A stretch of DNA of 64,000 nucleotides. It comes from Talpa occidentalis. Its lineage: Eukaryota > Chordata > Mammalia > Eulipotyphla > Talpidae. The DNA lies in contig NW_023601104.1 in assembly GCF_014898055.3 (NCBI RefSeq), forward strand, positions 80,521,106 through 80,585,105, in the 5' to 3' direction. Under the pieces are notes generated by a model. The model ran no database searches. It was given only the letters and a program-made list of their open reading frames with translations, and was not told where the DNA came from. The stretch's first letter is position 1; every line of letters starts with the position of its first letter. Positions 33,767 through 45,003 of this stretch are shown piece by piece. Position numbers and translations under genes: made by a program.

Positions 33767-36380
33767 AAAAATACCTTTATTGAGATATAATTATTGAATA
33801 TTACACTGCACCTATCAAAATGTGGAGTTTGGAAAGTTTTGACATAGTATACACCTGTAAATCCACCTTAACAATCAGGGCAGTGAAGATCTCCATTTCC
33901 TCCTCCCATAAACAAAAGCTTCCTCTTTCTCCTTTGTAATTTCTCTTCTCACCCCTCCTCACCCTCTTAGTGTGCACTTGACCTCTGACTGCCATCTGTC
34001 ACCGTAAATCACTTTGTACTGTCTCGAGTTCTATATAAATGGAATCATATAGTATGTGCTCTGAGAAGGTGTGTCTAGCTTCTTTTATTCACATAATTAT
34101 TTTAAGGTTCATCCATGTTTTAGTACATATGAACATAAGTCCTTTGTGTTGCTGAATAGTGTTCCATTGTATGGATATATCACAGTTTTTCTGTTCATTT
34201 TTCGATGGGCATTTGAGTTATTTCTAGGTTATGGCTAGCAGAAATAAAGCTGCTGTGAAAATTTGTGCGCAACACTATATATGGTTCTATGTTTTGATTT
34301 CTCTTAAGTGAATGCCTAAGAATTAAATGGTGGATCATGTAGTAGGTATGCGTGTGAAGAAACTGCCAAAACATTTTCCAAAGTATATTCCCACTTTACA
34401 TCTCCACCAGCAATGTATGAGAGTTCTGGTTGCTTCATATCCTTACTGAAACTTGGTACAATCAGTCTTTTTTTAATTTTAGCTATCTAAAAAGTATGTA
34501 GCAGTGGTTTCTCATGATAGACTGAATTTGCATTTCCCTCCTGACAAACATTGTTGAGCAACTTTTCATGTTCTTACTTGCCATTAATATATCTTCCTTA
34601 GAAAAGTGTCTCTTGCAGTTTTTTTGTCTGTGATATTATTGAGTTGGTTATTTATTATTGAATTTGAATTTTGCTATATCCTAGAAATAAATTCTTTGTC
34701 AGATATGTGATAAGCAAATATTTTATCACAACCGTGACTTATATTTCCATTCTCTTAACTGCATCTTTCAAAGAGCAGACATTCTTACCTTTGACAGACA
34801 GGAATACTCACACTATACTAGAGAGGACAGTGCCAACATTATTAAGTTTGAAGTCCAACTTTTTTCTTTTATAGATTACACTTTTGGTGCAATAAGTCTT
34901 TGCCTAACTTAAGGTCACAGACTTTCTTGTATGTTTTTCCCCCCAAATTTTATGATTTTACATTTAGATCTGTGGTCTATTTTGAAATATTTTTTATATG
35001 TAGTACAAGGATTATAGTAAATTTAATTTTTTTTCTTTTGGATTTCAGATTGTTCCAGAAACATTTGTTGTAAAATCTCCCTTTCTCCACTGAATTACCT
35101 TTGCTTAAAATTATTTGAACAAACATGTATTTCTGGATTCTCTATTTTGTTTCACTTTTGATGCCAATACCACACAGTTTTGATTAATGTAGCTTTACAA
35201 TTAGTCTTGGAATCATGTAGTGTAATAGGTCCAAATTTGTTCATTTTGAAAGTTGTTCTGGCTGTTCTGGGTGTTTTGTACCTACAAATGAATTGCTAAT
35301 CATCTTAGCAACTACAACAAAAAGCCTGATGGAATTTTGTCTAGGATGCTGTTGAACCCTTAGACCAATTTGACGAAAATTAACATCCTTATAATATTGA
35401 GTCTTTTGATCTAGGAACATGGTATACATACATGTCAGTGTATTTAGAACTTTCTTTTCTCTCAGTAATGTTTTTAGTTTTTAGCACATGGGTCTTGCAC
35501 ATCTTTTGGCAGATTTATCCCTCAATATTTCAAGGTTTTTATGTTATTGTAAATTATATTTTTAACTTCAATTTCTGATAGTTGTTTGCCAAGATATAAA
35601 AGCACAACTGCTTTTTATATATTCATGGTGTCCCCTGCAAACTTGTTGAACTCACTTATAAGCTTTAGGAAGTTTTGTAGATTTTGACTTTCTCCAAATA
35701 TGATGATGTCATCCACAAATATAGTTCTCTTCTACTGTGCCTTCTATTTCTTTTTCTTGCCTTTAAGTTCTGGCTAGAACTAATACAATGTTAAATCTTG
35801 TGTGGTTCCTGATCTTAGGAGGAGAACTTTTAGTCTTTCACTTTTAGCTATCGGGTTTGTTTTTTTTAATTTGTCAAGATGAGGAAGTTCCTATCTGTTC
35901 CAAGTTTGTTGATAGATTTTACTAAGATTTTGTTAAGTGCTTTTTCTGTTCCACCGAGATGATCATATGGCTTTCTTTTTAGTTGTTACTAAAATGAACT
36001 AATTGATTGATTTTTCTAATGTTAAATCAACCCTGCATTCTGAAATAAACTCCACTTGTCATATGTTATCTTTTACATTTATTATTGCATTTGATTTGTT
36101 AAATTAATTTTGTTAAGAACTTTTGTTTGTATGTTCATGAGGAATATTAGCCTTTACAGCATCCATTTCTTTCCTCGTATATCCTTGCCTGATTTTGGTA
36201 TTGGAATGACCCTAGAGGAAAATGGAATGTGTTCTTTATTCTGGAACTATGAAGAATTTGTATTATTTTTTCCTGAAATATTTAGTAGAATTCACCAATG
36301 AAACTATCTGAAGTTGGAGTCTTCTTTGTGGGAAGATTTTTACCCACAAATTCATTTTCTCTAATAAATATATGCTTGTT
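33767..36380 (-). mobile_element. L1 LINE, antisense, 3' UTR and part of ORF2
   Basis: The plus strand is the reverse complement of a mammalian L1 of the older L1M type, about 2.6 kb. 33770-34500 matches the 3' region ('tttattgagatataattattg', 'gtgttccattgtatggatat'). From about 34560 to 36380 it matches ORF2 from its C-terminus up through the reverse transcriptase. The minus strand at 35708-35719 encodes F-V-D-D, the position of the catalytic FADD box of L1 reverse transcriptase, with A changed to V. Many stops and frameshifts break the frame and the 5' part (endonuclease, ORF1) is absent. This is a dead, 5'-truncated copy. Confidence 0.92.
34560..36380 (-). pseudogene. L1 ORF2 reverse transcriptase remnant
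   Basis: The C-terminal and reverse transcriptase part of L1 ORF2p, the endonuclease and reverse transcriptase that copies L1 RNA at nicked DNA in the nucleus. On the minus strand the order is RT region (about 36380 to 35650, with the FVDD box at 35719-35708) and then the C-terminal domain. No open frame in it exceeds about 65 codons, so it encodes no functional protein. The endonuclease domain is missing. Confidence 0.85.
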
Positions 36381-36901
36381 CCTGGGGCTTCCACTGCTCA
36401 GATTCTCTCCTTTTTGGGATCTCACTGCTCACTTTATAGCTGCTATGGTTTATAGCTGGACTCCACCTCCTTGTTCCTCTAGCCAGTAGCACTTTGGGTT
36501 CCTAGCTATGTTTTAAGTACCCCATGTGGCAGTGACTAGTGAAAAGTCTTAAAAATAGAAATTCTACTCATTGCCTTTCCATTCTTTCAAATGTATACTC
36601 CCCTGTAGTTTTGGTGGGTTTTGGTTATCTTTGTTTGCCTCACTGCCTTCAGGTAGTATTTCGTTTGCCTTTTAAATCCAAGGTTGGTGGGTTTTATCTG
36701 TAAGACACTGACCACTCTGCTAATATCAGAAGCAAAACCTTCCTCTTCCCCTAACTTGTAAAGCTTTATCCCCACATCTAACTTCTTAAATGTCCATTGA
36801 CTGCACTCTGAGAGGGAAGGCATTATTGCCTGCCTCTTACCCTGATCAGAACAGTCCTTACCTACATTCACGGAGTCTGCCTTGCTCAGACAGCTTCAAC
36901 A
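36381..36901. other. Noncoding sequence beside L1
   Basis: Sequence after 'aataaatatatgcttgttcc' no longer follows L1 ORF2 as I know it. I recognise no gene or other repeat. Confidence 0.4.
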
Positions 36902-37154
36902 GGCCTCCACAGTGGCATAGGGGTTAAGTTTCAGCACTATCACACTTTGACCTTAATGACCTGACTTCAATCCCCAGGCAGGTAGCTAACCTACATGGCA
37001 CAGCAGACCTCTCCTGTCTCTCCTGCTGCTCCCTTCAGCAGTATATTTCAGTAGATCCATCTGTTCTGCTCCCCACTTTGTCTCTGGTGAATCTTCTCTG
37101 GCCTACACCCCAGTTCTTCTATGCATAAATAAATAAATCTTTAAAAAAAAAAAC
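36902..37154 (+). mobile_element. T+ tRNA-derived SINE
   Basis: Plus-strand copy with a degraded head ('ggcctccacagtggcatagg') and intact tail AATAAATAAATCTTTAAAA. Duplication CAGCTTCAACA at 36891-36901 against CAGCTTAAACA at 37155-37165. There are small deletions before 'ggcctacaccccagttc'. Confidence 0.92.
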
Positions 37155-38559
37155 CAGCTTAAACAGATCTCCTATGAAGGGGTCTCCTCACTCACCCATG
37201 GTGATGTATCAGAGCTTCTGGGAGCTGTTGCCTTGGAACGCCTTTTTATAACCTGCCACAATTTTCTAGCTTCCCTGAAGGTCATTGAAGAAGAGTGTAT
37301 AAAAGCTTGCCAGTGAGACTTCACCACTTGCCAGCTTGCCACTGAGACTTTCCTCTCAGCATGTATGTAGAACAAACACCTTGGAACTTCAGGGAAATGA
37401 AAATCGTGGTTTTCCTTCAGATGTGTCAACATGGTCTGGCTTGTAGCCTGAGTATCCACAGGTATTCCCAGTTGAGCTCAATCTGCTTATCTGACCTCAG
37501 TTCTCTTCCCCCTCCAGCTTGACCATTTCCTCTCCAATGGCCCTCCTTCCCTGTGAGCAGACACACTCTGCCCATTCATAGTTTTGTGTGTGAGTGCTTG
37601 TGAAGAATTCATTCTTTAAGATCTAATTCCAATCCTTTTCTTACAAGAAGTCCTCCCTAATTGTCAGTGGTTGAAAATCATCTCTCCCTATGCTTTGCTG
37701 TCTTTTTTTTTTTTTTTTAAATTATTTAACATGGTTTCATTACAAGTAGCAGGGACCTTTTTAAACAAACCTAGTTTTTCTTGGAGGGGGGGAGAAAGTC
37801 TAACTTACTGTTTCTCATTGTATAAATCCCCATTTTATATTCCCGCAACAGGTAATCTGATTGGCCCAACTTGGGTAAGGAATGTACCCTTCCTCAATCA
37901 GTCTGGGCCAGGAGACCAGTATCACATGATCATAAGCAGCCTCCTGTCGAGGGTTGGATGGATTTGGGGGGAAGAGGGCTGATCATGGGGAAAGATGACT
38001 ATGAAGGAATAGTGGTACATGCAGTGATTAGGCAGGGCTTGGAGGTGGGGTTTTGGGAGATTGATAAAGCACATCAGTCAGGAGTCTGCCTGGAGACTGT
38101 AAAGGGGGCTGAGGGTAGAAAGAAAGAGGGAAAAGGGCAGGGAACTCTAGGGAAAATGGTCATTGGAGAAGGGGCTTGCACATCCCCAGGTTATATTATT
38201 CAGTGGCATGTCCAGAGTCTCTAAGTTGGAGAACTTCAGGGGCAATAGTACCTTAGGGTCTTATAACCATAAGGCTCTTTCTTATCAATGGCCAAGAGAT
38301 GCTGGGCGGACTTGTACGGGGTTTGCAAAGCCAGCAGGCTCTAAATGGCTAAAAATCTGCTTGTTTGAACTGTTTGGAAACTAATTGGATGTGTAGAAAT
38401 TTGGCTTTGGAATCAGCAGACATTTGAACTAACAGATCTTAGACAGCAACCTGACTTGTCTCTGCTGATCTTGGTAGCAGAGAGGAGCAGTGAAAGCAGA
38501 AGCTTCTACAATTGTTGGTGGCCTTGTCCCAGTCCCCTGCGTGTTATAAATGTTGCTGT
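37155..38559. other. Noncoding sequence with weak L2 wording
   Basis: No gene. 37590-37700 ('agaagtcctccctaattgtc') resembles a plus-strand L2, and a run of 16 T residues lies at 37697-37712. The open frames at 37671-38384 overlap in several frames and show no domain. Confidence 0.35.
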
Positions 38560-38925
38560 GCACACCATCTCCTGTAAGTTCATTGGCATATATAGCTCTG
38601 TATTAGGTAAAGGACCTTATCTCACATGTCAATGTGAAATCATGTTTGTGTTGAATGAATGAATGAATGGATGCATGCATGCCTTTCTCCTCTCTGAAGT
38701 GCACTGCCTCTATCTATTACACAAGGTCATTTATTACATTTTCCCTATGACTGGTCCTTATTTGCCCTGTTAGACTTCTTGATCACTCCTTCGACACATG
38801 CCACCTCCTGTGGTTAGTTTGTACTACTGAGATTGTAACTTCTGGAAAGCTTGGGGCACAGCATCCATTTCTTGAATCTTTCACATTGTTAGAGTTGTGC
38901 TCATCCCAGGTGTGGAGGCACAACC
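38560..38925 (+). repeat. L2-like relics with GAAT tail repeat
   Basis: 'gtgttgaatgaatgaatgaatgg' at about 38649-38672 is the typical L2 3' terminus. The region after it ('tgtaacttctggaaagcttgg', 'cacagcatccatttcttgaatc') resembles another L2 3' part. Both are old and their borders are guesses. Confidence 0.45.
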
Positions 38926-40439
38926 CCATTTGGTTGGGGTGCAGGCTGGGTGGAGGAGGGTGTGGTCAGGTGAGTGGGAAGGGCAGTCTAGAACTGCAGC
39001 CTTGTTCCAGGAAAGCTTGGGGGTGACTCAGAAGATAACCAGATGTGACTCACCTAGAGAAACAGCACAAACAAAAGGTCCAGTGATAAGGTCAGTGCTG
39101 GGGGGAGTGTGGAGAAGGGGAGGCCAAGACTGGGGGACAGGTAGAAGTGTGTCTAAGAACAGCGATGGCTGGCCGGGGTCTGTTCTGTGGCGCATCTATT
39201 TGGCTCCTAGCAGCCTGACAGAGCTTTCGGTGCCTGGCACAGAGCTTTGCATGTCATAAGAGGCCACTGAATATCCTTATATTTTCGAGTCCTGGTGGCA
39301 TTTTAATCACAGATGTCTGAACTTATGTCACAGCAGAAAGACAGGTGATCGCACCTGGAATACTAAGCATGTGTTCATCCTTAAAATGCCTACAGAAAGG
39401 TGGAAACCTCCATTTCCATCTGGCCTAGGTAAGGGGATAAAGGATGAATGCAGCAGAGAGAACAGAGAGGAGAAACTTCAGCCAGATCCAACTTGCTAGC
39501 ACCCCAAGTCCCGCCAGCATCTGTCCACACAGCCAGCCATCCCTAAGCACGATAAAATGTCCTCCTGTATGTGTGCTTCCCCAACAAGCTCGCTGCGTAT
39601 CTGCCTCCCCAAGATGGGCAACTGGCAGGTACAATCAGCTACTGCTCTCTAACAATTTGGAGCCTTCATTTGGACAATTGCAAGCTGTTTTTTTCTTTCT
39701 TTCACATCCGGTGGAATTTTGGATACCAAGTGATGTGGCTTTTGACCGTGGCTCTGGCTGAGATGACATCTGCTCCGGGGTCCCAGAAGCAGCCACGCTG
39801 TCATGCTGGTGGCTCCTTAACCATTCCTTGGGCACCGGGGTGCAGCACAGAGCCTGCATGCAGTCACCCTCTCCTTCTCCAGAGGGCACGCTCACGGCCC
39901 AGCCTGTAATGCCCGCTGGTTATCTGAGCAGTCCTGCATGTTGCACACATTCTGGGTTCTGACTCTGCAGTCCTCACTGTGTTTACAGCTCTTCTGGAAA
40001 GTCAACCTTAATACCTTCCTAAATAACAGTATATGCCCTCGGTGGGCCCTGGTGATCTTCTTAGTGGCTGTAGATCTTGGGAGAAGTCTTTTTCTTTGAT
40101 TTTTGCCTTTGCCCAACGTGGATTGTCAACCTGGAAGGGGCCCTTTGGAGTGAGATGGGACACGCTGAGCTGTGACTGCCTCACCGCCTCTGTGCTGTGG
40201 AGAGGACAGGCAGGCGACGATCGTTTAAACCCCAGACCTCTTTCTTGTGTGGAGAGTGCAACAGATAGATCCATGGGAGACACCGAATAAAGTGAAGCTA
40301 CTCGGGTGGCAAAACGCACAGATGGAGTGGGGACTATAAAATTCCTCGAAAGCGCAAGCTGAATGTGTGATGAGCTAAAATTAAACGTAGTTGTGCTAGG
40401 CGGCGTGAGTGGTGGGAAGAGGCTGTCCCAATATTAGGC
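38926..40439. other. Noncoding sequence, nothing recognised
   Basis: No gene is supported. Several open frames of 85-120 codons overlap one another on both strands without domains. Confidence 0.4.
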
Positions 40440-40550
40440 CAAGCTCTGCTCCTAACAACTTCCGTGACCTTGACTGCCCTCTTTGGGTCTCGGCGCCATA
40501 TCCATGAGGTCTGGTTTCAGTGCACGCTGTCCATTTCTAAGGTGTGAGGC
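40440..40550 (+). repeat. MIR SINE relic
   Basis: 'ctctgctcctaacaacttccgtgacctt', 'gccctctttgggtctcggcgcc' follow MIR in plus orientation with many changes. Confidence 0.45.
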
Positions 40551-41093
40551 ACCAGCTCCAGGGTTGTGTGATAAGCGCATTCCTGGGCACTGTAATTGCA
40601 CTGAATGGAGGGAATATCGCTGCCGTCGTGGTGTGTGATTTACACAGGGGTTCGCCCCAGGGAGGATGGGAGGACAGCTCGGAGCTCACAATCACAGAGG
40701 CTCGGGCCTCAGGTCTGCTTGATGCTGAGACCAAGGGCAAATCCATTTACTGTAGCCGACTCCCTCTGAGACCTGCAGCTGAAAGAAGGCGAGCAGAATG
40801 TCGCCTGGTGGTTGCAGCCAGCTCAGCCCCGTGCTGGGGGAGGGAAGTACTCGGCTCCCAGGCTGCAGGACAGCCTCTTCACTCCCTCACTCAGTGCTTT
40901 CTCCTTCTCCAGCGTCTTTGTCCTGTTCTGATTTGACTCATTCTTACCTCGTCTTCCACTGTGTGTCATCACCTGGTCCTGTGGAAGCCTTTTCTACTTC
41001 AGTAGCTTGAATCTTGGGGAGCAACAAAGATGGAGCCGTGTCCTCCCATTACCTAGTTCGTCTGGAAATGCTACCAACTTTTCTCTGATGTAG
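40551..41093. other. Noncoding sequence, nothing recognised
   Basis: No gene. The 131-codon frame at 40544-40936 has no domain or signal that I can recognise. Confidence 0.35.
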
Positions 41094-41096
41094 GGT

Positions 41097-41166
<70 letters not shown>

Positions 41167-41186
41167 GAGAAACAGAGATAGAGACT
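41094..41186. repeat. (GT)n-(GA)n compound microsatellite
   Basis: GT repeat at 41094-41121 passing directly into GA repeat at 41121-41162, then decaying as GAAACAGAGAAACAGAGA. The GA part is a pure homopurine run able to form triplex DNA. Length is probably polymorphic. Confidence 0.95.
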
Positions 41187-41214
41187 GGATGGGATTTTGA
41201 GATTAAAAAAGAAA

Positions 41215-41379
41215 ATGTGGGGCAGACCTCTCCTGTCTCGCCCGCTGCTCCCCTCAGCAGTGTATTTCAGTAGATCCGCCTGTTCTGCTCCCCATTCTGT
41301 CTCTGGTGAATCCTCTCACCCCCTGCACCTCTGGCCTAGACCCCAGCTTTTGTATGCATAAATAAACAAAAATAAATCT
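41215..41379 (+). mobile_element. T+ SINE, 5'-truncated
   Basis: Begins at 'ggcagacctctcctgtctcg', about 100 bp into the element, and runs to the tail 'aataaacaaaaataaatct'. TAAAAAAGAAA lies on both sides (41204-41214 and about 41380-41390), so truncation probably happened during insertion, as for L1-mobilised RNAs. Both promoter boxes are missing. Confidence 0.88.
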
Positions 41380-41629
41380 TAAAAAAGAAACCAACTAAAA
41401 AATGATGGTACTGGAAAGAGCATGAGACTCCATGGAACGGCATTTGGGAAACAGGGTTTGGGGGAGCTGGGGCTGCCTAGTTTCCCCCATATTTCCCTCA
41501 TCACTGTTGACTTGTGAAAACCTGCCTCCGCCACCTGACAGCCCTGGCTGCATGGTCCTGAAGGGGATCAGAACGTCCTTCCCAATGCCTGCCACTGTGG
41601 CACACAGATAATTTTGAGCCGAAAGCACT

Positions 41630-42105
41630 TGAGAAACAGAGATACGAGAGGGCTCTCTGCCATCCCCTCACTACCTAAAAGCAGGGCATAAATTTCCTGC
41701 AAGAAACAACTTCCCTAGACGGGGAAGAGAACAACCTGGCAACTGGGAATAGAAACCGAGATGAGTCTGTACAAAGAACCCTTACTAGAATGACCCTTAC
41801 TAGAATGACCCTCGCCTCCCGTTAATTTCCCTCCCTCATCCCCTAGTCACTTTCCCACAAGCCCTCGTTCCCTCGGTCACCACAATTTATCACATCTCCA
41901 TCACATCTCCATCACATCTCCACAATTTATCACTCTTGTTTAGATGGTGTAAAACCCCTGGGTCTAGCCACTACTTAGGGGTTTCCACTTCTTTGTGTGA
42001 ATCCCCCTGTACCACATAAAAATATTAACATCAAAATAAAATGTCTCTGTTTGCTCTCTCGTTAGTTGGTCTTAGTTGGTCGTTCATCCATTGAATTTAC
42101 AGCCC
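41630..42105 (+). mobile_element. Probable class I ERV LTR, degraded
   Basis: The stretch ends in an LTR-like R/U5 region: an AATAAA signal at about 42036, 'tctctgtttgctctctcg', 'ttagttggtcttagttgg' and 'ttcatccattgaatttaca', then 'gcagaacctaagagggtgg'. The last part resembles the leader downstream of many gammaretrovirus-like LTRs. A start at TGAGAAACAG (41630) is a guess. It contains a 15-bp tandem pair (41778-41807) and an 11-bp triple (41889-41921). No gag, pol or env sequence follows. The family is not named. Confidence 0.45.
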
Positions 42106-42954
42106 CCATTGGCAGAACCTAAGAGGGTGGAGGAAAAGTCATTCCTCCCCTAGCGCTCCCAAGTCTCTGTTTATGCTGCCCCCACCCCCACCTCGTGTGA
42201 CTTCCTGCTGTGCACTGGAGGGCTGCAGGCACAGTTGTAGGTCAATGGCTGAGGACAGGGGTGTGCTGCTCTGAGAAAGCCCCTGGGGAGTCTTCATTGC
42301 TCATGTCAGAAATGTAAAGCTTCGTTAAACCTGGGCTAATTTTGATCCAGTGCTTTTAGGGGGTGACCCCTAGGCTTCAGGGCAATGTGGACTCTTAATG
42401 AATGAATGTCAGTTGTAAAGTGAATTATGATCCAAGCAGATCTGGGAACCCTGGCCCTTGGGATGGCTGGAATGTGAGCTGAGGAACCTCATAGGCTCTC
42501 ATGAATACCCCCTAGCCTGTTGTGGCCAGACAGGCACATTGGGATAGAATGGGAACAGAACGAGCTGTTGGGAAAATGCAGATGGTGGTGACCTTGGTTC
42601 CCATTTCAATCTTGCAAGCTCTGAACTCCAATAATGCCATGTTGCTTGCCTGTCACCGTAACTATGATCACCGGTCCTCTGGAAGTTTAGGGGGAGCTGC
42701 CCACACCCCCTGGGGTCCCCTTCTGCATGATTGGGGATGTGCGTTGGTAAGGTGCATGGCCAGCTTTGAGGGCAGTGTAGGTGTGGGCTTGCATGGGCAC
42801 AGCCCTCTCTGCTCAGCTGTGACTGCCTTTGGTGCAGTGGCCACAGGGCTCTTGGGAAGAGGATTTTCTCAGCTTCCATGGAATTACTTGGGACTGCTGT
42901 CCTGCATCGTCAAACTGAAACCAGATCTTAGATGCTGTAACTAAGGGAAACAGT
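42106..42954. other. Noncoding sequence, nothing recognised
   Basis: No gene. Two overlapping frames of about 130-140 codons on opposite strands (42499-42944) show no domain. Confidence 0.4.
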
Positions 42955-43170
42955 GCAAAGGGTATTGGGACTTAGAAGGCACGGGTTCCAGATGCTGCCC
43001 CCCCACCCCCCAGTGGCGGTGAGACCCTGGGCAAGTCACTGAACTTCTCTGAGCCTCAAAGTCTTCATATGCCTTTGGGCATATGCCTTTGGGCATATGA
43101 AGGAGCATATGAACTTCTCTGAGCCTCAAAGTCTTCATAAGCCTTTGGGCATATGAGGAGCTCCCCAGCT
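42955..43170 (+). repeat. MIR relic with an internal 70-bp duplication
   Basis: MIR wording is clear: 'gagaccctgggcaagtcactg' followed by 'aacttctctgagcctcaaag'. The segment starting GAACTTCTCTGAGCCTCAAA occurs twice, at 43041 and 43111, giving a 70-bp period. Inside it GCCTTTGGGCATAT is repeated in tandem at 43071 and 43085. CATATGCC and GGCATATG form a perfect inverted repeat around a short loop. Confidence 0.85.
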
Positions 43171-43529
43171 TGCTTTGCAGCTTGTCTAAATCATTCCTGT
43201 TCCTATGTCTGAGTGGAAGCCCCTCTTACGGGGTGATCTGTCAGTGTTGTTCTGCCTCTTGTCTGTATGGGTTCTGTGGGGGGGAGGGCACATCCATGCC
43301 GGTTGATGGGTGAGGTATGGAAAACACGGGGATGCCTTCCTCCACGAAGCCTATACTTGCTTGAAGATAAAAATATCTCCTACAGTCTGTAGCTATGGCG
43401 CCTTTTGAAATCTTGAAAAAGTTGTTTCTTCAGATTGAAAATTACCATTCACCTCCGCGATCACTGAAGCAAGCGATCACTGAAGCCCTTGATGGTGGTG
43501 ATTGGTACTTTACAGATTCCAGTTCCTTC
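43171..43529. other. Noncoding sequence, nothing recognised
   Basis: No gene. A 17-bp near-repeat of 'gcgatcactgaagc' occurs twice at about 43457-43486. Confidence 0.4.
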
Positions 43530-43735
43530 TTCACTCAACAAATAGTTAAGTGCCTGTCAGGGGCTACTGAGATAGATACGTCAAGGAAACCTATTCCTTG
43601 CCCTCTTGGGACTGACGTGCTAGTGGGAGGAGATGGACAGTGAGTGAAATAAATAAGATAGATCCTTTGCAGGCAGTAATAAGTGCCATGGACAAGGATG
43701 TGCAGGCAAGGGACTGGTGCAGGCACAGGAGCAGG
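43530..43735 (-). repeat. L2 LINE 3'-end relic, antisense
   Basis: 'cactcaacaaatagttaagtg', 'gactgacgtgctagtgggag', 'agatggacagtgagtgaaat', 'cagtaataagtgccatgg' follow antisense L2 closely in order. Confidence 0.75.
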
Positions 43736-43744
43736 GTCCGTAAC

Positions 43745-43880
43745 TTTTCTTTTAATTGTATTTTTTTTTATTGCAGTAAGATTGATTTACAATGCTGTAA
43801 TTCAGGGGTTCAGGTCCACGGTGTGTGTGTCACCACACCACACCTACCACCAAAGCACCCATGGTTCTCCCCACGGTCCA
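43745..43880 (-). mobile_element. L1 3'-end fragment, antisense
   Basis: 'tttttattgcagtaagattg', 'atttacaatgctgtaattcag' and 'gggttcaggtccacggtg' resemble the antisense 3' end of L1 ('ttattgaagtatagttgatttacaatgttgtg'). Short and diverged; the right border is uncertain. Confidence 0.5.
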
Positions 43881-44244
43881 TTGTGGAGCAGGGGCTGCGG
43901 CTGTAACCAGATGACCAGGTTGGGGAGGGGTCATGGCAGGGAGATGTTAGCGGAATTCTGCAGGGAGAGCATCTGGGGAGCCTGATCGGGTCCAGGAATA
44001 GCAAGGCAGCCAGAGTGGATGGAGCACAGAGTGAGCTGGGGGTAGACATGGTTGATTAGCCGGCTTGTGCCATTGGAGGCTGTCAGATGATGTAATCATC
44101 TAGTGGCAGAGTTTCCAGGGAGCTGATATGACATGCACTTTAAAAGTGTTTATTGATAGTGATCATTTTCTGTTTTGCCATGTGCAAAGCCTATCATTTG
44201 TGGGGAGGATAACATCTTAGGGTCACAGAAAGTATGGTGCTCTG
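43881..44244. other. Noncoding sequence, nothing recognised
   Basis: No gene and no repeat that I can name. Confidence 0.35.
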
Positions 44245-44405
44245 GGTCACTTCAGAGGCCAACAGCATGGGCACCCGGAGCACTGGCTAGAAATGCAGGT
44301 CCCAGTCCCACCCCTACCTGCCAAGTGGGCACCCACATCACCTGCAGGGGATCCACCTCCAGGCACCTGTGACTTTGAGCATCAGAAGCCCAGAGTGTGC
44401 TCCAG
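44245..44405 (-). mobile_element. MER5-like hAT relic, antisense
   Basis: 'ggctagaaatgcaggtccc', 'agtcccacccctacctgcc', 'gcacctgtgactttgagcatc' follow the reverse complement of MER5A. Diverged. Confidence 0.55.
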
Positions 44406-44712
44406 GTGTGTCCATGTATCATCCAGGCATTCTAGGGCAGGTACTGCCGTCCTCTAGCCTCAGTTCCTCCAGAGTTCAAGGAGATCAGCACCATGCGATG
44501 TTCTCTGCTCCGTCAGCCTCTGCTTTTCCAAGGATGTGCCACTCTCAGCAACACTGTCCTTGTCCATCAGCCCGAGCCCTGGGCTTGGGCAGGAGGGACA
44601 GGAGCATCAGGAAGCCGACGCCCTGTTCTGCGCAATTTCTAGACCGTCTCTTCTATGTGCTGAGAGATGCCGTTCTTTCCTCTTAGCAGAGTGTTAGAAA
44701 TATACCAAGTGG

Positions 44713-44986
44713 GGGGCCTCCCTGGTGGCGCAAGGGGTTAAGTCACAGCGCTATGAAGCTATCCGCAGCCTCTGCAGCACAAGTTCCATCCCCAGCCAAG
44801 GAGCTGACCCACATGGCGTAGCAGATCTCTCCTGACTCGCCTGCTCCTCTCTCAGCAGTGCATTTCAGTACATCCGCCTGTTCTATTCCCTGCTCTGTCT
44901 CTGGTGAATCCTATCACCCCCCGCACCTCTGGCCTGTACCCAAGTTCTTTATGCACAAAGAAATCAATCTTCAAAAAAAAAAAAAA
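44713..44986 (+). mobile_element. T+ tRNA-derived SINE
   Basis: Full-length plus-strand copy. Duplication AGAAATATACCAAGTGG at 44696-44712 against AGAAATGTACCAAGTGG at 44987-45003 (one mismatch in 17). The head has 'cctggtggcgcaaggggtta', one of the best A boxes in the window, and 'caagttccatcccc' as a weak B box. The tail is AAATCAATCTTC before the oligo-A. Confidence 0.94.
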
Positions 44987-45003
44987 AGAAATGTACCAAG
45001 TGG

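Noticed and set aside
42499..42944. Open frames of 126 and 140 codons on opposite strands
   Set aside because: Overlapping opposite-strand frames with no domain and no exon-like borders.
44713..44790. Possible tRNA gene (SINE heads)
   Set aside because: The head keeps pol III box-like segments but does not form a full cloverleaf and continues into the SINE body and tail.
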